A stretch of DNA of 64,000 nt. Origin: an uncultured Dehalococcoidia bacterium. Lineage in GTDB: Bacteria > Chloroflexota > Dehalococcoidia > Lucifugimonadales > CAJWER01. Under the pieces are notes generated by a model. The model was not told the origin of the DNA. It saw nothing but the letters and a program-made list of their open reading frames with translations, and ran no database searches. Position 1 is the stretch's first letter, and each line of letters begins with the position of its first letter. The stretch is from NCBI GenBank assembly GCA_958296115.1, contig OY282442.1, forward strand, positions 264,001 through 328,000, in the 5' to 3' direction. Made by a program: the position numbers and the translations under genes. Shown here one piece after another: positions 37,001-44,848 of the stretch.

Positions 37001-37743
37001 CCGGGGACCTGTTCATCGCGACGGCGGCGGGGAGGCTGCTGCTGGCGGAGGTCAGGGACACGGCGCGGCACTTTCCGACCATGGGAGGGCGGGACCGGGG
37101 ATTCGTCATCGCGGACGTGGATACACTTCACGAGTACCTGAACATGCTCAGCCCTGTGAGGAAGGCCGACCTGAACGAGGTGTTCGTGACGGCGGCGCCT
37201 GGGGAGGGCGAGGCGGCGTCGGCGGCGATACTCGGCGGGCCAAGCGCGTCTTTCCTGGAAGTCGAGGACGGCTTGGCGAGGTTCGAGGCGCTGCTGCTCG
37301 ACCCATTCGCGGGGGCGGGCTGGCAGGCGATAACGCTGCTGGCTATCGCGGTGGCGGTCTTTTCGCTCGGATTCGGTTATGCGGCGTACCTGCTGCTGTT
37401 CGCAAAGGAGAGCAGGTCCGAGATGGCGTTCCTGCGGAGCGTGGGGCTGTCGAAGGCTCAGCTCTTGGGACTGCTGGGGTTCGAGCGCCTCCTAATAGCG
37501 GCGGTCGGTATCGGGCTGGGCACGTGGGCGGGGTTCCAGGTCAGCGAGCTGATGGTGTCGCCTCTCGCGGTTACGGAGTCGGGCGCGAGCGTGGTTCCCC
37601 CGTTCGTACTGGTAACGGACTGGTGGATAATGGGGCCGGCGTACGCGCTGTTCGCGGCGCTGTTCGTCGGCTCGACAGCGATGCTGGCGCGCGGGGCGGG
37701 CCGCCTGGACCTCCAGTCGGCAGCGAGAGCGGGGGAGGCATGA
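34078..37743 (+). CDS. large FtsX/MacB-type ABC permease protein
   Basis: A 1221-residue membrane protein with two FtsX-like cores: one near 325-450 (ILLLLAVMGATVLFYMGMAV, RERDTALIRSRGVGGWALF) and one at the C-terminus, about 1080-1215 (FGYAAYLLLFAKESRSEMAF, LRSVGLSKAQLLGLLGFERL). One N-terminal helix near 20-40 precedes a large extracellular domain (40-320), and a second large soluble domain spans about 690-1060. Further helices lie at 470-680. This is the layout of ABC3-type permeases for lipoprotein or lipid export and for mechanotransmission. No ATPase gene is adjacent, so the partner is unknown. Ribosome site weak. Length is about twice a single FtsX protein. Confidence 0.82.
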   Translation: MRDVSLPRLILKRLGDDWRLLLGVFAGVVFTMTIAMAGPVYLGSLEQLAFRTSIGSLWGRFLDVDLFASNVPLTAGSISSADEGVRAAAERHLSPAYAGHTTYMRSSPYLVGAPGRELPDEPTNDVLLRGYLQSLSGLGERARVMAGRMAGGVVAEWPRGPLVEAVISRQTAERFDIGAGDALTLATVVEVEGRVSVLVTGVIEPDDPDGDYWLEAGIYLDPAPLFETPPFGVRVDPDDPPVGLFVDAGAMVDAIERANPGTLTDPVWFVKLEKDEVSSWSIEEASRRIDAFTEQVRLAMPDVTVRAGAITTTISTVERRGFFTAAPILLLLAVMGATVLFYMGMAVSYLVKSRERDTALIRSRGVGGWALFRLYLVEGLAVTMVGAAVSAALAFGAVAISGKLPYFSGITGGGFMPVRLESGPLLFGAAAALVCLVTLTAPGALSARAGLVFQKLSVSRPPAVSWFHRYYVDAAALALGGLVFWELNSRGQIISGGLFGDVGVNEPLLIAPALFLAVVGLLFVRLFPMALRYFSGESQGLVHLLAGSSALAAAAGIALRERGALATIDGALPLLVLAAFAAVYTYTARVGGRAAFAAGLAAQAAILAAFFAVDPPDARGWTFVADAGLMAVVPASALFPLFRASVRRAPVWVSATLWRMSRSPLQYTWLVLLLVLVTGLGILATTVGGTLEKSRAERILYEVGTDIHIIGSPLFVRGGMRRLASEYEASPAIEAAAVSLRTTGSAGPRVIEILGLDTTRFPHMAWYREDFSDRPLADVLARLEPGRPPGLAVPEAATEVGVWIKPLAEVSSLSLWVVLADAEGKVQTLTLGPLGHTSWHALRGEVPDELVHPVRLVSVQIYEPGAGPGQSGYASPTGTSGGVLIDDVHAVIGGRQEVLDDFEGPLDWAPIITSQIPTDSVQSVAGDAHGGERAAYFSFGAYRNLSVRGILHGAGRGAIPVVASESLASAQGLETGDLFIATAAGRLLLAEVRDTARHFPTMGGRDRGFVIADVDTLHEYLNMLSPVRKADLNEVFVTAAPGEGEAASAAILGGPSASFLEVEDGLARFEALLLDPFAGAGWQAITLLAIAVAVFSLGFGYAAYLLLFAKESRSEMAFLRSVGLSKAQLLGLLGFERLLIAAVGIGLGTWAGFQVSELMVSPLAVTESGASVVPPFVLVTDWWIMGPAYALFAALFVGSTAMLARGAGRLDLQSAARAGEA

Positions 37744-37769
37744 CCGCCGCGGCAGGGGCCAGAACTGGG

Positions 37770-37798
37770 TTGCGTTACGTATGGAATCCGTTTAGAAT
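37770..37798 (+). promoter_or_regulatory. probable promoter of first duplicated membrane gene
   Basis: TTGCGT (37770-37775), 17 bases, TAGAAT (37793-37798). The same boxes are kept in the duplicate at 38314-38343. A 12-base palindrome GCCTTGTAAGGC (37814-37825) lies in the leader. Confidence 0.5.
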
Positions 37799-37840
37799 CG
37801 CCGCGAGTCCAGAGCCTTGTAAGGCAGGCGGAGGGTAATC

Positions 37841-38272
37841 TTGGCTATCGCGCAGCGCTTGGTGTCGGTATTCTTGGTCGTAGTGGCGCTTGCAGTCGCT
37901 ATCAACTGGCTCGCGAGCCCCATCATCGACAACAGCTCCGGCGACTACAACATCTGGGGCGTCCTGAACTGGTTCATGGCCGCGGCCACCGCGATAGTCC
38001 TGGCAGTGAACGTCATGCGGAAGGTCAAGCTGCCGTCCAACGGCTCCATCACGCGCGAGTACCTGGAAGTCAACGTGTCGTTCTACGCATCGTTGCTGCT
38101 GGCGCTCTGGTACTACTGGAACTGGTTCAACGCGCTCTTCCCGGAGAACGAGCCTGGAGTCGTGGGCACAATCCACCTGGCGTACTGGGGGCTCATCGAC
38201 CCCCTCTTGGTACTTGTCGTGGGCGCGACCGGGTTTCACGTGTGGCGCCACGCTAGAACTGGTTCCAAGTAG
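37841..38272 (+). CDS. four-helix membrane protein, paralogue 1
   Basis: A 143-residue protein starting at TTG 37841 with a GGCGGAGGG site. Four hydrophobic segments: residues 5-25, 40-60, 75-97 and 108-130. Conserved blocks shared with the next gene include NWIASSIIDNSSGDYNIWGV-like sequence, GSITREYLEVNVSFYASLLL and FHVWRHA/LHLWRRA at the end. No family with a known function is recognised. It is one half of a tandem duplication of about 540 bases that also carries the promoter and leader. The short charged C-terminus should be cytoplasmic. Confidence 0.75.
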   Translation: MAIAQRLVSVFLVVVALAVAINWLASPIIDNSSGDYNIWGVLNWFMAAATAIVLAVNVMRKVKLPSNGSITREYLEVNVSFYASLLLALWYYWNWFNALFPENEPGVVGTIHLAYWGLIDPLLVLVVGATGFHVWRHARTGSK

Positions 38273-38313
38273 TAGGGAGAGGGGATGAGGCGGGACAGCC
38301 TACCCCGGTTAGG

Positions 38314-38343
38314 TTGCGTCACATACGCAAATCCGTTTAGAAT
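38314..38343 (+). promoter_or_regulatory. probable promoter of second duplicated membrane gene
   Basis: TTGCGT (38314-38319), 18 bases, TAGAAT (38338-38343), with the leader palindrome GCCTTGCAAGGC at 38359-38370. It is a duplicate of the promoter at 37770-37798. Confidence 0.5.
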
Positions 38344-38386
38344 CACGGCGAGTCGAGAGCCTTGCAAGGCAGGCGGAGGATAAGTC

Positions 38387-38809
38387 GTGGCTATCGCGCA
38401 GCGCTTGGTGTCGATATTCTTGGTGGCGGTCGCGCTTGCAGTCGCTATCAACTGGATCGCGAGCTCCATCATCGACAACAGCTCCGGCGACTACAACATC
38501 TGGGGCGTCCTGAACTGGTTCATGGCGGCGGCGATCGCGATAGTCCTGGCAGTGAACACCCTGCGGAAGGTCAAGCTGCCGTCCGACGGCTCCATCACGC
38601 GCGAGTACCTGGAAGTCAACGTGTCGTTCTACGCATCGTTGCTGCTGGCGCTCTGGTTCTATTGGAACTGGTTCAGCACGCTTTTCCCGGGGAACGAGCC
38701 TGAGGTCGTGGGCACAATCCACCTGGCGTACTGGGGGCTTATCAACCCCGTTCTCACGGTGCCATTGCTGGGCGCGACCGGGCTTCACCTGTGGCGCAGG
38801 GCTGGGTGA
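38387..38809 (+). CDS. four-helix membrane protein, paralogue 2
   Basis: A 140-residue paralogue of the preceding gene starting at GTG 38387 with GGCGGAGG upstream. The two proteins are near-identical through residues 1-115 (AIAQRLVS(V/I)FLVVV-like, NSSGDYNIWGVLNWFMAA, REYLEVNVSFYASLLLALW) and differ most at the ends. Substitutions are conservative inside the helices, which suggests both genes are still under selection. No function can be given. Confidence 0.75.
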   Translation: MAIAQRLVSIFLVAVALAVAINWIASSIIDNSSGDYNIWGVLNWFMAAAIAIVLAVNTLRKVKLPSDGSITREYLEVNVSFYASLLLALWFYWNWFSTLFPGNEPEVVGTIHLAYWGLINPVLTVPLLGATGLHLWRRAG

Positions 38810-38863
38810 ACGGCGGGTACGCCGCCAGATGAAGCCGAAGCCACGTGGAGAAGGGGGAGAACC

Positions 38864-40486
38864 TTGCCGATAGGCCTGGCATCTTGGCGGGTCGCACGCT
38901 TGTGCCCGGACCGGTTCACCCTTCTGCTCGCGGCCCTCGCAGTGCTGGGTGTGGTCCTTGTCATGGCGCGTCAGTTCCCCTATGGGCCAGGGTTGGACTC
39001 GGACTCCGTTACTTACGTAAGCGTGGCACGGAACCTGATTGCGGGGGAGGGTCTCGTTGAACGCTACGGGAAACCCTACACCGAATGGGCCCCTCTGCAT
39101 CCCATGCTGATAGCCGGGGCCAGCCTTTCCGTTTTCGACCCGAAGGATGTCGTAGGCCCCCTCAATGCGGCTATCTTCGGACTGACCATTTTCATCTCCG
39201 GGTGGTGGCTGAGACAGCGCATCAGGTCCAGACTCCTCGTCATATTCGGCTGCCTTGCCATTATCCTCTCGTTTCCTTTGGCAGGCCTCGCGTCCTGGGG
39301 TTTGTCCGAGCCTGCATTCGTCCTGTTCACAACGCTCTCCTTGATCCAGACCGACAGATACATAGAGGGGAGGAAGCCTTTATCGCTGATTTGGGCAGCA
39401 GTGTTCACCGCTGCCGCCTGTTTGACGCGCTATATGGGTCTTGCTGTGATAATAGCTGTTGGGCTGATATTGATTCTCCAGCGCGGCGCCTCGCCATGGG
39501 AAAGGGCAAAGCTCTGCACGTTGTACACGGTGGTCTCCGCGTCCCCCATCTGCCTGTGGATGCTGCGGAACTTTCTGCTCGTTGGAGAACCCACAGGAAC
39601 CAGGAACTACTCTCCTTACCCGCTGACGGATATTCTGAAGGAGATTTTCGTTGGCATGGGCGGGTGGATTTTCTCCGGTTTCCCTCTGGGGATTCTTGAA
39701 CCTATCGCATCAGTTCTCCAGATTATTGCGATGGCATTGGCTCCGACATTCCTGGCCGCGCTGATCATCGCGTTTGGCTATGTTCTCATACACTCACACG
39801 CGAAAAGCGAATTCGTGGGACGGCTGGAACCCATTCTCATATTCGGTAGTTTCTCATTGGTGTACATCAGCCTGCTCATTGCCGCGATGTCAATGGGAAC
39901 GACAGGACACGGAGTTCAATCGAGATTTCTAACTCCTGTGTACATTCCTCTCCTGTTCTCAGCATTGTTCATATTGGACGCACTCTTGATCTATGGACAG
40001 GAGGAGAGGCCGCTGCGGGTTGCTGGCAAGCTGCCTGCAACTAGAATAATTGTTCAGGGATGGACTCTCATCCTGATCGCTCCGCTTTTCCTCTGGGTTG
40101 TTTATGGATCAGCGATGACTGCACGCTCGATAGCTCAGTTCAACGGCTATAACTTGGAATACGCATCCTTAAGGTTCGTGAATTCCGAAGTCTTGGGGCG
40201 TATTCGAGAAGCTCCCATTGGCGGGCTCACATTCAGCAATGTAGCATCCGCCATATACATTCATACTGATGTCCCAGCCGAACATCACGGACTGCCTAGA
40301 GAATGGGATCGGCTGAGAGAATTGGTCGCAAATGCCAGGGACGAAGTGCATATCGTCTGGTTTAATGATTATCATCGCAACCACATCATCGGCTATGGCC
40401 CCGCTGACCTCCGCGCAATGCCTGAATTGGATACGATAGCGGAATTGGCGGATGGAGTCATATTCAAAGTCAAGTCGAGTGATTAG
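38864..40486 (+). CDS. polytopic GT-C/ArnT-like membrane protein
   Basis: A 540-residue protein with an N-terminal helix (RFTLLLAALAVLGVVLVMA) and about ten more. PYGPGLDSDSVTYVSVARNL contains the acidic loop after helix 1 that in GT-C glycosyltransferases binds the divalent metal and lipid-phosphate sugar. GLSEPAFVLFTTLSL and LTRYMGLAVIIAVGLILILQ also fit the PMT/ArnT layout. The last 120 residues are soluble (FVNSEVLGRIREAPIGGL). Start is TTG with GGGGAGA upstream. The coding sequence is visibly richer in A/T in its second half than neighbours, hinting at a recent arrival. Transfer of a sugar to a surface polymer is inference; donor and acceptor unknown. Confidence 0.72.
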   Translation: MPIGLASWRVARLCPDRFTLLLAALAVLGVVLVMARQFPYGPGLDSDSVTYVSVARNLIAGEGLVERYGKPYTEWAPLHPMLIAGASLSVFDPKDVVGPLNAAIFGLTIFISGWWLRQRIRSRLLVIFGCLAIILSFPLAGLASWGLSEPAFVLFTTLSLIQTDRYIEGRKPLSLIWAAVFTAAACLTRYMGLAVIIAVGLILILQRGASPWERAKLCTLYTVVSASPICLWMLRNFLLVGEPTGTRNYSPYPLTDILKEIFVGMGGWIFSGFPLGILEPIASVLQIIAMALAPTFLAALIIAFGYVLIHSHAKSEFVGRLEPILIFGSFSLVYISLLIAAMSMGTTGHGVQSRFLTPVYIPLLFSALFILDALLIYGQEERPLRVAGKLPATRIIVQGWTLILIAPLFLWVVYGSAMTARSIAQFNGYNLEYASLRFVNSEVLGRIREAPIGGLTFSNVASAIYIHTDVPAEHHGLPREWDRLRELVANARDEVHIVWFNDYHRNHIIGYGPADLRAMPELDTIAELADGVIFKVKSSD

Positions 40487-40560
40487 ACATTGTATTATGA
40501 TCCCAATTGTGCGATAACATAGGCAATCCCGGCGCAGGCGGCTATCCAGAGGAGCAAGGC

Positions 40561-40914
40561 ATGCCGATACTCGACAAGAAGGATATCGAACGCGAAGACC
40601 TTGGGCCCGGAGTCGAGCGCTGGGCCATAGTTGACGGGACGCAGGGCGCGGACTCGCTCAGCGTCGGCGACGTCGCGATTCAGCCCGGCTCGAAGGCTCC
40701 GACGAACTTCCATCCGACCGAGGAGGCGATGGTCATCCTCGAAGGCGAGTTGGAGGCGATACTCGGCGACGACGTGGTTACCGTGAGGGAGGGGCAGACG
40801 GTGCTCGCGCCGGCCGGCGTGAAGCACGGCTTCACGAACCGCTCGAACGCTCCCGCGCGAGTCATGGCTATCTTCCCCACCGCTAGGATAGAGCGCACGC
40901 TGGTGGAGGATTGA
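40561..40914 (+). CDS. small cupin-domain protein
   Basis: A 117-residue single-domain cupin: VAIQPGSKAPTNFHPTEEAM, MVILEGELEAILGD, DVVTVREGQTVLAPAGVKHG and FTNRSNAPARVMAIFPTA. The metal motif is partial: one His (NFHP) and a Glu in EEAM at motif 1, and a His (KHGF) at motif 2. The ATG at 40561 has a GAGGAG site. Such proteins bind small ligands or act as isomerases and dioxygenases; no specific activity is indicated. It faces the EcoRV-type system genes tail to tail. Confidence 0.85.
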   Translation: MPILDKKDIEREDLGPGVERWAIVDGTQGADSLSVGDVAIQPGSKAPTNFHPTEEAMVILEGELEAILGDDVVTVREGQTVLAPAGVKHGFTNRSNAPARVMAIFPTARIERTLVED

Positions 40915-40932
40915 CCGGCGAGGGCGTCCAGG

Positions 40933-41853
40933 TCAACTGGCCTCATACCCGGCGTCGGCCTCGAGGAGCGCCAACTGTTCTATCGCCTCCCGGGGTTCTT
41001 CGCAAGGGGTCGCGTGGAAATTCGTGACCAGCGCTTCGAGCATCGGGTTGCGGTTGTCCTCCTTTGCGCCGACGTGATAGAAGTGCTTACGGGTCAGCAG
41101 ATAGAAGTCGGCCCACAAGCTGCCTATGAACCCGTTCTCCCTGAAATCGTTGCTGTGCCACGTTGATAGGATAAAATTGCATGGCGCGGACGACAACAAC
41201 CGCGCCAAATCGTTCTCACACCGCTCGTCCCATCCATTGAAATAATCGGCGTGACGAGCAATATATGGAGGATCGCAGTAGATCAAGTCTCCATGCGCGG
41301 CAGCCCCGATAGTCTCTGAGAAATCCTGGCAGACAAATTCGTACTTCCCGGCGCTCAGTACGTCCGAGACCATCTGGACCTGGTTGGCTATCTTGGTGAT
41401 ATATGCCTGGGAGAACCGATTGGGTTTGCGACAAAATGGGACGTTGAACTCGCCGTCATGATTGAAGCGAATCAGCCCATTGAAGCAGGCGCGATTCAGG
41501 AACAGGAAGTCCAGCGGATCGCAATATCGATTGAACCGCTCCCTCACTGCGTAATAATGATCACCATTGGACCGCTGAAGCTCAGCCCCTTCCCTCTCAA
41601 GGAACCGGCGCACCGAACCGGAAGCGATCTTCTTCTCGGCGACCGCCTCGTAGAAGTTGATGAGGTGAGGATTGGAATCCGCCAGCAGCCCCTGCCCGGG
41701 TCGGATGTTGAAGGCGACCACCCCCGAACCCATGAACGGCTCGATCCACCTCCCATCGAAATCGGGCGGAATCACTGCCCGAATCCAAGGCACGAGCTTC
41801 GTCTTGATGCCCTGGCACTTGATAGGAGGAACCATCGTTCGGTAGATGCTCAT
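40933..41853 (-). CDS. EcoRV-type DNA adenine methyltransferase (D12 class)
   Basis: A 306-residue N6-adenine methyltransferase that closely follows M.Eco[18 protein letters not shown], then [15 protein letters not shown] (motif I, residues 37-49), [40 protein letters not shown] and the catalytic [15 protein letters not shown] (DPPY at 194-197). The Dam-related D12 class methylates adenine in GATATC-like sites in the EcoRV system, so the predicted target here is GATATC. It overlaps the restriction endonuclease gene by ATGA. Base composition is more A/T-rich than neighbours, consistent with horizontal gain. Confidence 0.93.
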   Translation of the reverse strand: MSIYRTMVPPIKCQGIKTKLVPWIRAVIPPDFDGRWIEPFMGSGVVAFNIRPGQGLLADSNPHLINFYEAVAEKKIASGSVRRFLEREGAELQRSNGDHYYAVRERFNRYCDPLDFLFLNRACFNGLIRFNHDGEFNVPFCRKPNRFSQAYITKIANQVQMVSDVLSAGKYEFVCQDFSETIGAAAHGDLIYCDPPYIARHADYFNGWDERCENDLARLLSSAPCNFILSTWHSNDFRENGFIGSLWADFYLLTRKHFYHVGAKEDNRNPMLEALVTNFHATPCEEPREAIEQLALLEADAGYEAS

Positions 41854-42683
41854 TGGAGGTTGTTCCTTGGGACTATCAGAGAGGCATCGCCTCCTCGATA
41901 CTTGACGAACGCTCCCAGAGAGGTGATCTTCTTCGTCCCTCCAGATTCGTCAACAGTGGTAATCCTTCCAAAGTTCATCCAGTAGTCGTCGAACCATCGT
42001 TCCCCAAGGTTGGCAAACATGCCATTCTCGGATAGGATGTCTTCGATTCGCTGAATACTCCCGATATTCGCCGTGTTGCCTGAGCCGCCTTTATCCCCCG
42101 CTATCTTCCATTTCTCGGCTACGAAGAACTGGATGTTCGAGATGACCGACGTGATGGAGTGGAGTTCGCCGATCGGGTGAAATCTCGTCTCCTCTATCGC
42201 TGTGCCATCTGCTCGATCATAGATGGTGCCAAGACAGAAATGCCCCGAGTAAGACCCATAAGGGAACTGAATGTTCTTCGTGCTCGTCCGCTCCTCGAAA
42301 TATCTGCCATGCGAACCGAGAGTAAAGCCTTTGCAGAGCCACGGCCTATTGGGCATCCGGTACGTTGTCTTGAAGTCCAGAGCGAACTTGATAGACTCAT
42401 CGTCCTTGGATACGAACGAGATGTCCGGGTAGTAGTTCTGGTGTTCGGCAAGAACCACCGCGAATCCCTGACGCTCGGCAAAGGCATGAATCTTCGGGAA
42501 GAGATGAATCTCCAGGATCTTGGAAATGACCTTCGTGTCTGACGAGATCGTATAGACATTCTTGAACGTGTCTATGAACCCTTTCACCGTCCACTGGCCG
42601 TCGCTGGCACTCACGTGGTCTGTGAGGCCAGCGGCCAACTCGGTCAGTGCGGTTTTGAACCTGGATTTGGGCGTCATGCTCAC
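41850..42683 (-). CDS. EcoRV-family type II restriction endonuclease
   Basis: A 277-residue PD-(D/E)xK nuclease like R.EcoRV. The matching blocks are [14 protein letters not shown] (E58, equivalent to EcoRV Glu45), [10 protein letters not shown] (D87, Asp74), ALDFKTTYR (D103 and K105, Asp90 and Lys92) and [17 protein letters not shown], whose GSGNTA (200-205) aligns with the EcoRV recognition loop that reads GATATC. Catalytic residues are complete, so active blunt cutting at GATATC is predicted. It starts at GTG overlapping the amidohydrolase stop (GTGA), or at an ATG six bases inside. The methyltransferase gene follows with ATGA overlap. At least five GATATC sites occur in this window (1915, 12254, 24982, 40582, 61945), which would need protection. 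Confidence 0.93.
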   Translation of the reverse strand: MSMTPKSRFKTALTELAAGLTDHVSASDGQWTVKGFIDTFKNVYTISSDTKVISKILEIHLFPKIHAFAERQGFAVVLAEHQNYYPDISFVSKDDESIKFALDFKTTYRMPNRPWLCKGFTLGSHGRYFEERTSTKNIQFPYGSYSGHFCLGTIYDRADGTAIEETRFHPIGELHSITSVISNIQFFVAEKWKIAGDKGGSGNTANIGSIQRIEDILSENGMFANLGERWFDDYWMNFGRITTVDESGGTKKITSLGAFVKYRGGDASLIVPRNNLQ

Positions 42684-43519
42684 AGACCCAGCGCGCGCTT
42701 TGCGTTTTCCAGGAGTATCTTGGGGCGCACTTCGTCGCGGATGGGCAGGTCCGCGAAGCCGTCCAGCCAGCGGTCTGGCTGGAGGTACGGGTAGTCCGAG
42801 CCGAACAGTATCTTGTCCCGCAGCCGCGTGTCGGCCTCGTGCACCAGCGCCTCTGGGATGAACCGAGGCGCCCAGCCCGATAGGTCTATGTAGACGTTTG
42901 GCTTGTGCAGCGCGACGGCTATCTGCTCCTCAATCCATGGCCACGCAGGATGCGCCATTATGATGGTCAGGTCCGGGAAGTCCGCCGCCACGTCGTCGAA
43001 GCCGGGGATAGGCCGGCTGTACTTCAGCTTGAACCCGCCGCCGCCGCGCATCCCGGCGCCCGCCGCGCCGAACCCCGAATGGAACAGCACGGGAACGCCG
43101 AGTTCCTGGCACTTCTCGTACAGCGGATAGAAGCGTGTATCGTCCGGGTAGAACGCTTGGTGAATCGGGTGCAGCTTCAGCCCGCGCAGTCCAAGCTCGG
43201 TGACAGCCCGCTCCACCTCTTCCATTGCAGCCGCGCCCTTCCACGGGTCCACAGTCGCAAACCCGATGAACTGCTCCGGATACGCCCGCACTATCTCGGA
43301 CACGTAGTCGTTGCTGTCCGGCGGCTCCCCCGTGGAGGACTCGGCGTCCACCGAGAATATCACGCCCAGGATGTCCCACGCCGCGTACTGCGCCGCCATC
43401 TCCGCCGCGTTCTCCGGCGCGGACTTCACTCTGAAGAATCGCCGCAGCTCCGCCTCGATGCCCATCTCCGGCAGCCCCGACTGGCGGGGCACGTGTACGT
43501 GCATGTCAATAGCGCGCAT
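42680..43519 (-). CDS. amidohydrolase-2 family metal hydrolase
   Basis: A 279-residue TIM-barrel hydrolase. It opens MRAIDMHVHVP (HxH metal ligands), has GLRGLKLHPIHQAFYPDD (lysine/His region), PVLFHSGFGAAG, DLTIIMAHPAWPWIEEQIAV and ILFGSDYPYLQPDRW with the late Asp. This is the PF04909 amidohydrolase_2 family: decarboxylases and lactonases of aromatic or sugar acids. I chose the ATG at 43519 with an AAGGAG site nine bases upstream; a longer frame starts 11 codons earlier. Its stop overlaps the start of the EcoRV-type nuclease gene, so an ordinary metabolic enzyme is translationally coupled to a restriction system. The substrate is unknown. Confidence 0.9.
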   Translation of the reverse strand: MRAIDMHVHVPRQSGLPEMGIEAELRRFFRVKSAPENAAEMAAQYAAWDILGVIFSVDAESSTGEPPDSNDYVSEIVRAYPEQFIGFATVDPWKGAAAMEEVERAVTELGLRGLKLHPIHQAFYPDDTRFYPLYEKCQELGVPVLFHSGFGAAGAGMRGGGGFKLKYSRPIPGFDDVAADFPDLTIIMAHPAWPWIEEQIAVALHKPNVYIDLSGWAPRFIPEALVHEADTRLRDKILFGSDYPYLQPDRWLDGFADLPIRDEVRPKILLENAKRALGL

Positions 43520-43597
43520 TCGGTATGCTCCTTGCGGCGGTTTAGCCTTCACTCACAGCTGCATGCGCTCGGCCAGCTCCCGCGCGGTCCCAGTACT

Positions 43598-43668
43598 GCT
43601 TCAATGTAGTTTTGGCATCCTGAATCACCCTCCCCTCTCCCTTGACGGGAGAGGGGATTTAAATAGAC
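43598..43668. repeat. dispersed hairpin repeat copy with extended left flank
   Basis: It begins CTTCAATGTAGTTTTGGCAT, then CCTGAATCACCCTCCCCTCT and a perfect stem CCCTCTCCC-TTGAC-GGGAGAGGG. The left flank also appears at 63301-63325 and, inverted, near 3826-3842 and 5626-5645, so it is part of the element. Confidence 0.75.
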
Positions 43669-44834
43669 TGGGTACTAGCAGGTTTCAGCCTACTTTCCGC
43701 CGTCCGACAGTACTCTGGGGCTATGTCTATTCCCAAGAACCGCCGGCTGGCGCTCTGCGCGGCTACGCAGGTTGTGCCGACGCCTGCGAATGGGTCTAGA
43801 ACTACGTCGCCCTTGAAGCTGAAGAGCAGCAGGACGCGCCGCGCCAGCTCTTCTGGGAACATGGCGGGGTGGCCGAACTCGCGCATCCTGCGCTCCGGGG
43901 CTATCGACCATTTTGCCAGAACCCATTCCTTGAAGGACTCGGCGTCTATGTCGGCGTTGGCGGATTCGCCCGATTTCTTCAGGTCGCCCTTGCAGAAGAC
44001 CTCCAGGAATTCCCACGTGTACTTCAGGTACGGGCTGGACGGGCTCTTCCAGCTGCCCCAGGCCGTGTACTTGCAGTTGTAGTTGTTCTTTTCCCAGAGT
44101 ATCTCGCCCTTCCAGATGAGCCGCCGCTCCATGAAGTAGCTGGATATGACGTGGTGGCTGGGGATGTAGTCCGAGAAGAGGGGCTGCACGTTCACGACGA
44201 TGCGCCCGCCGTACTTCAGGACGCGGATGCACTCGTCGAACACGCGGAAGAGCTTGGCGAAGTAGGACTCCCAGTCCTCGGCGTCGCCGTCGGCCGAATC
44301 GCCGTCTCCCTCGTAGCCAAGCCCGAAGTTGTAGGGCGGCGACGTGAACACCAGGTCGACGCAGTTGTCCGGCATCCGCTTCAGGACGTCCTCGCTGTCG
44401 CCGCAGACTATTCGGTCGGTGAGCTCGGCAGGCATAGGGTTGTCCGCGCGGTCGAAGTCGTGGTCGTTGGCGTAGTAGTGCTTGCCGCGCCGCCGTTCCT
44501 TTCGCTTGCGCCCCGCCACCTTCCGTTCGTCGTTGTAACCGACGTAGAGCCGCTTCCCGCCGTTGACGCCGTAGCTCCTGACGCTCTCGACGGCCCGCAG
44601 AACCGCGGACATCGCTTCTTGGTTGCCGTAAGCGCTGGATACCCTGCTGACAGCTTCGGCTAGGTCATCCACGTTGACCTGCCGCAGCCATACGTCGAGC
44701 GTTCCGTTGTTGCGGACGACCTGGAAGTCGTCCGGCGGGAACTGGCTGTTCAGCAGCCCGATGGCAGCGTCCGCTCTCTCGTCCAGAGCTTCACGCACGT
44801 CCAAGGTGATTTCGCGGTACTTGCCGGTTATCAT
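43659..44834 (-). CDS. DNA methyltransferase with TSPPYN motif (probably N4-cytosine)
   Basis: A 391-residue protein. Residues 1-135 are a family-specific N-terminus (MITGKYREITLDVREALDER; later KRKERRRGKHYYAN). The methyltransferase core starts with RIVCGDSEDVLKRMPDNCVD, LVFTSPPYNFGLGYEG (catalytic SPPY) and ends with DPFAGVGTTCVAAQSASRRF (SAM motif). The catalytic-first order is the beta class, and SPPY rather than DPPY favours N4-cytosine methylation. No restriction gene is adjacent: the EcoRV system is separated by an amidohydrolase and a repeat. It may be an orphan or cell-cycle type enzyme. Ribosome site weak. Confidence 0.9.
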   Translation of the reverse strand: MITGKYREITLDVREALDERADAAIGLLNSQFPPDDFQVVRNNGTLDVWLRQVNVDDLAEAVSRVSSAYGNQEAMSAVLRAVESVRSYGVNGGKRLYVGYNDERKVAGRKRKERRRGKHYYANDHDFDRADNPMPAELTDRIVCGDSEDVLKRMPDNCVDLVFTSPPYNFGLGYEGDGDSADGDAEDWESYFAKLFRVFDECIRVLKYGGRIVVNVQPLFSDYIPSHHVISSYFMERRLIWKGEILWEKNNYNCKYTAWGSWKSPSSPYLKYTWEFLEVFCKGDLKKSGESANADIDAESFKEWVLAKWSIAPERRMREFGHPAMFPEELARRVLLLFSFKGDVVLDPFAGVGTTCVAAQSASRRFLGIDIAPEYCRTAESRLKPASTQSI

Positions 44835-44848
44835 GGCGTCTCGTTGTC

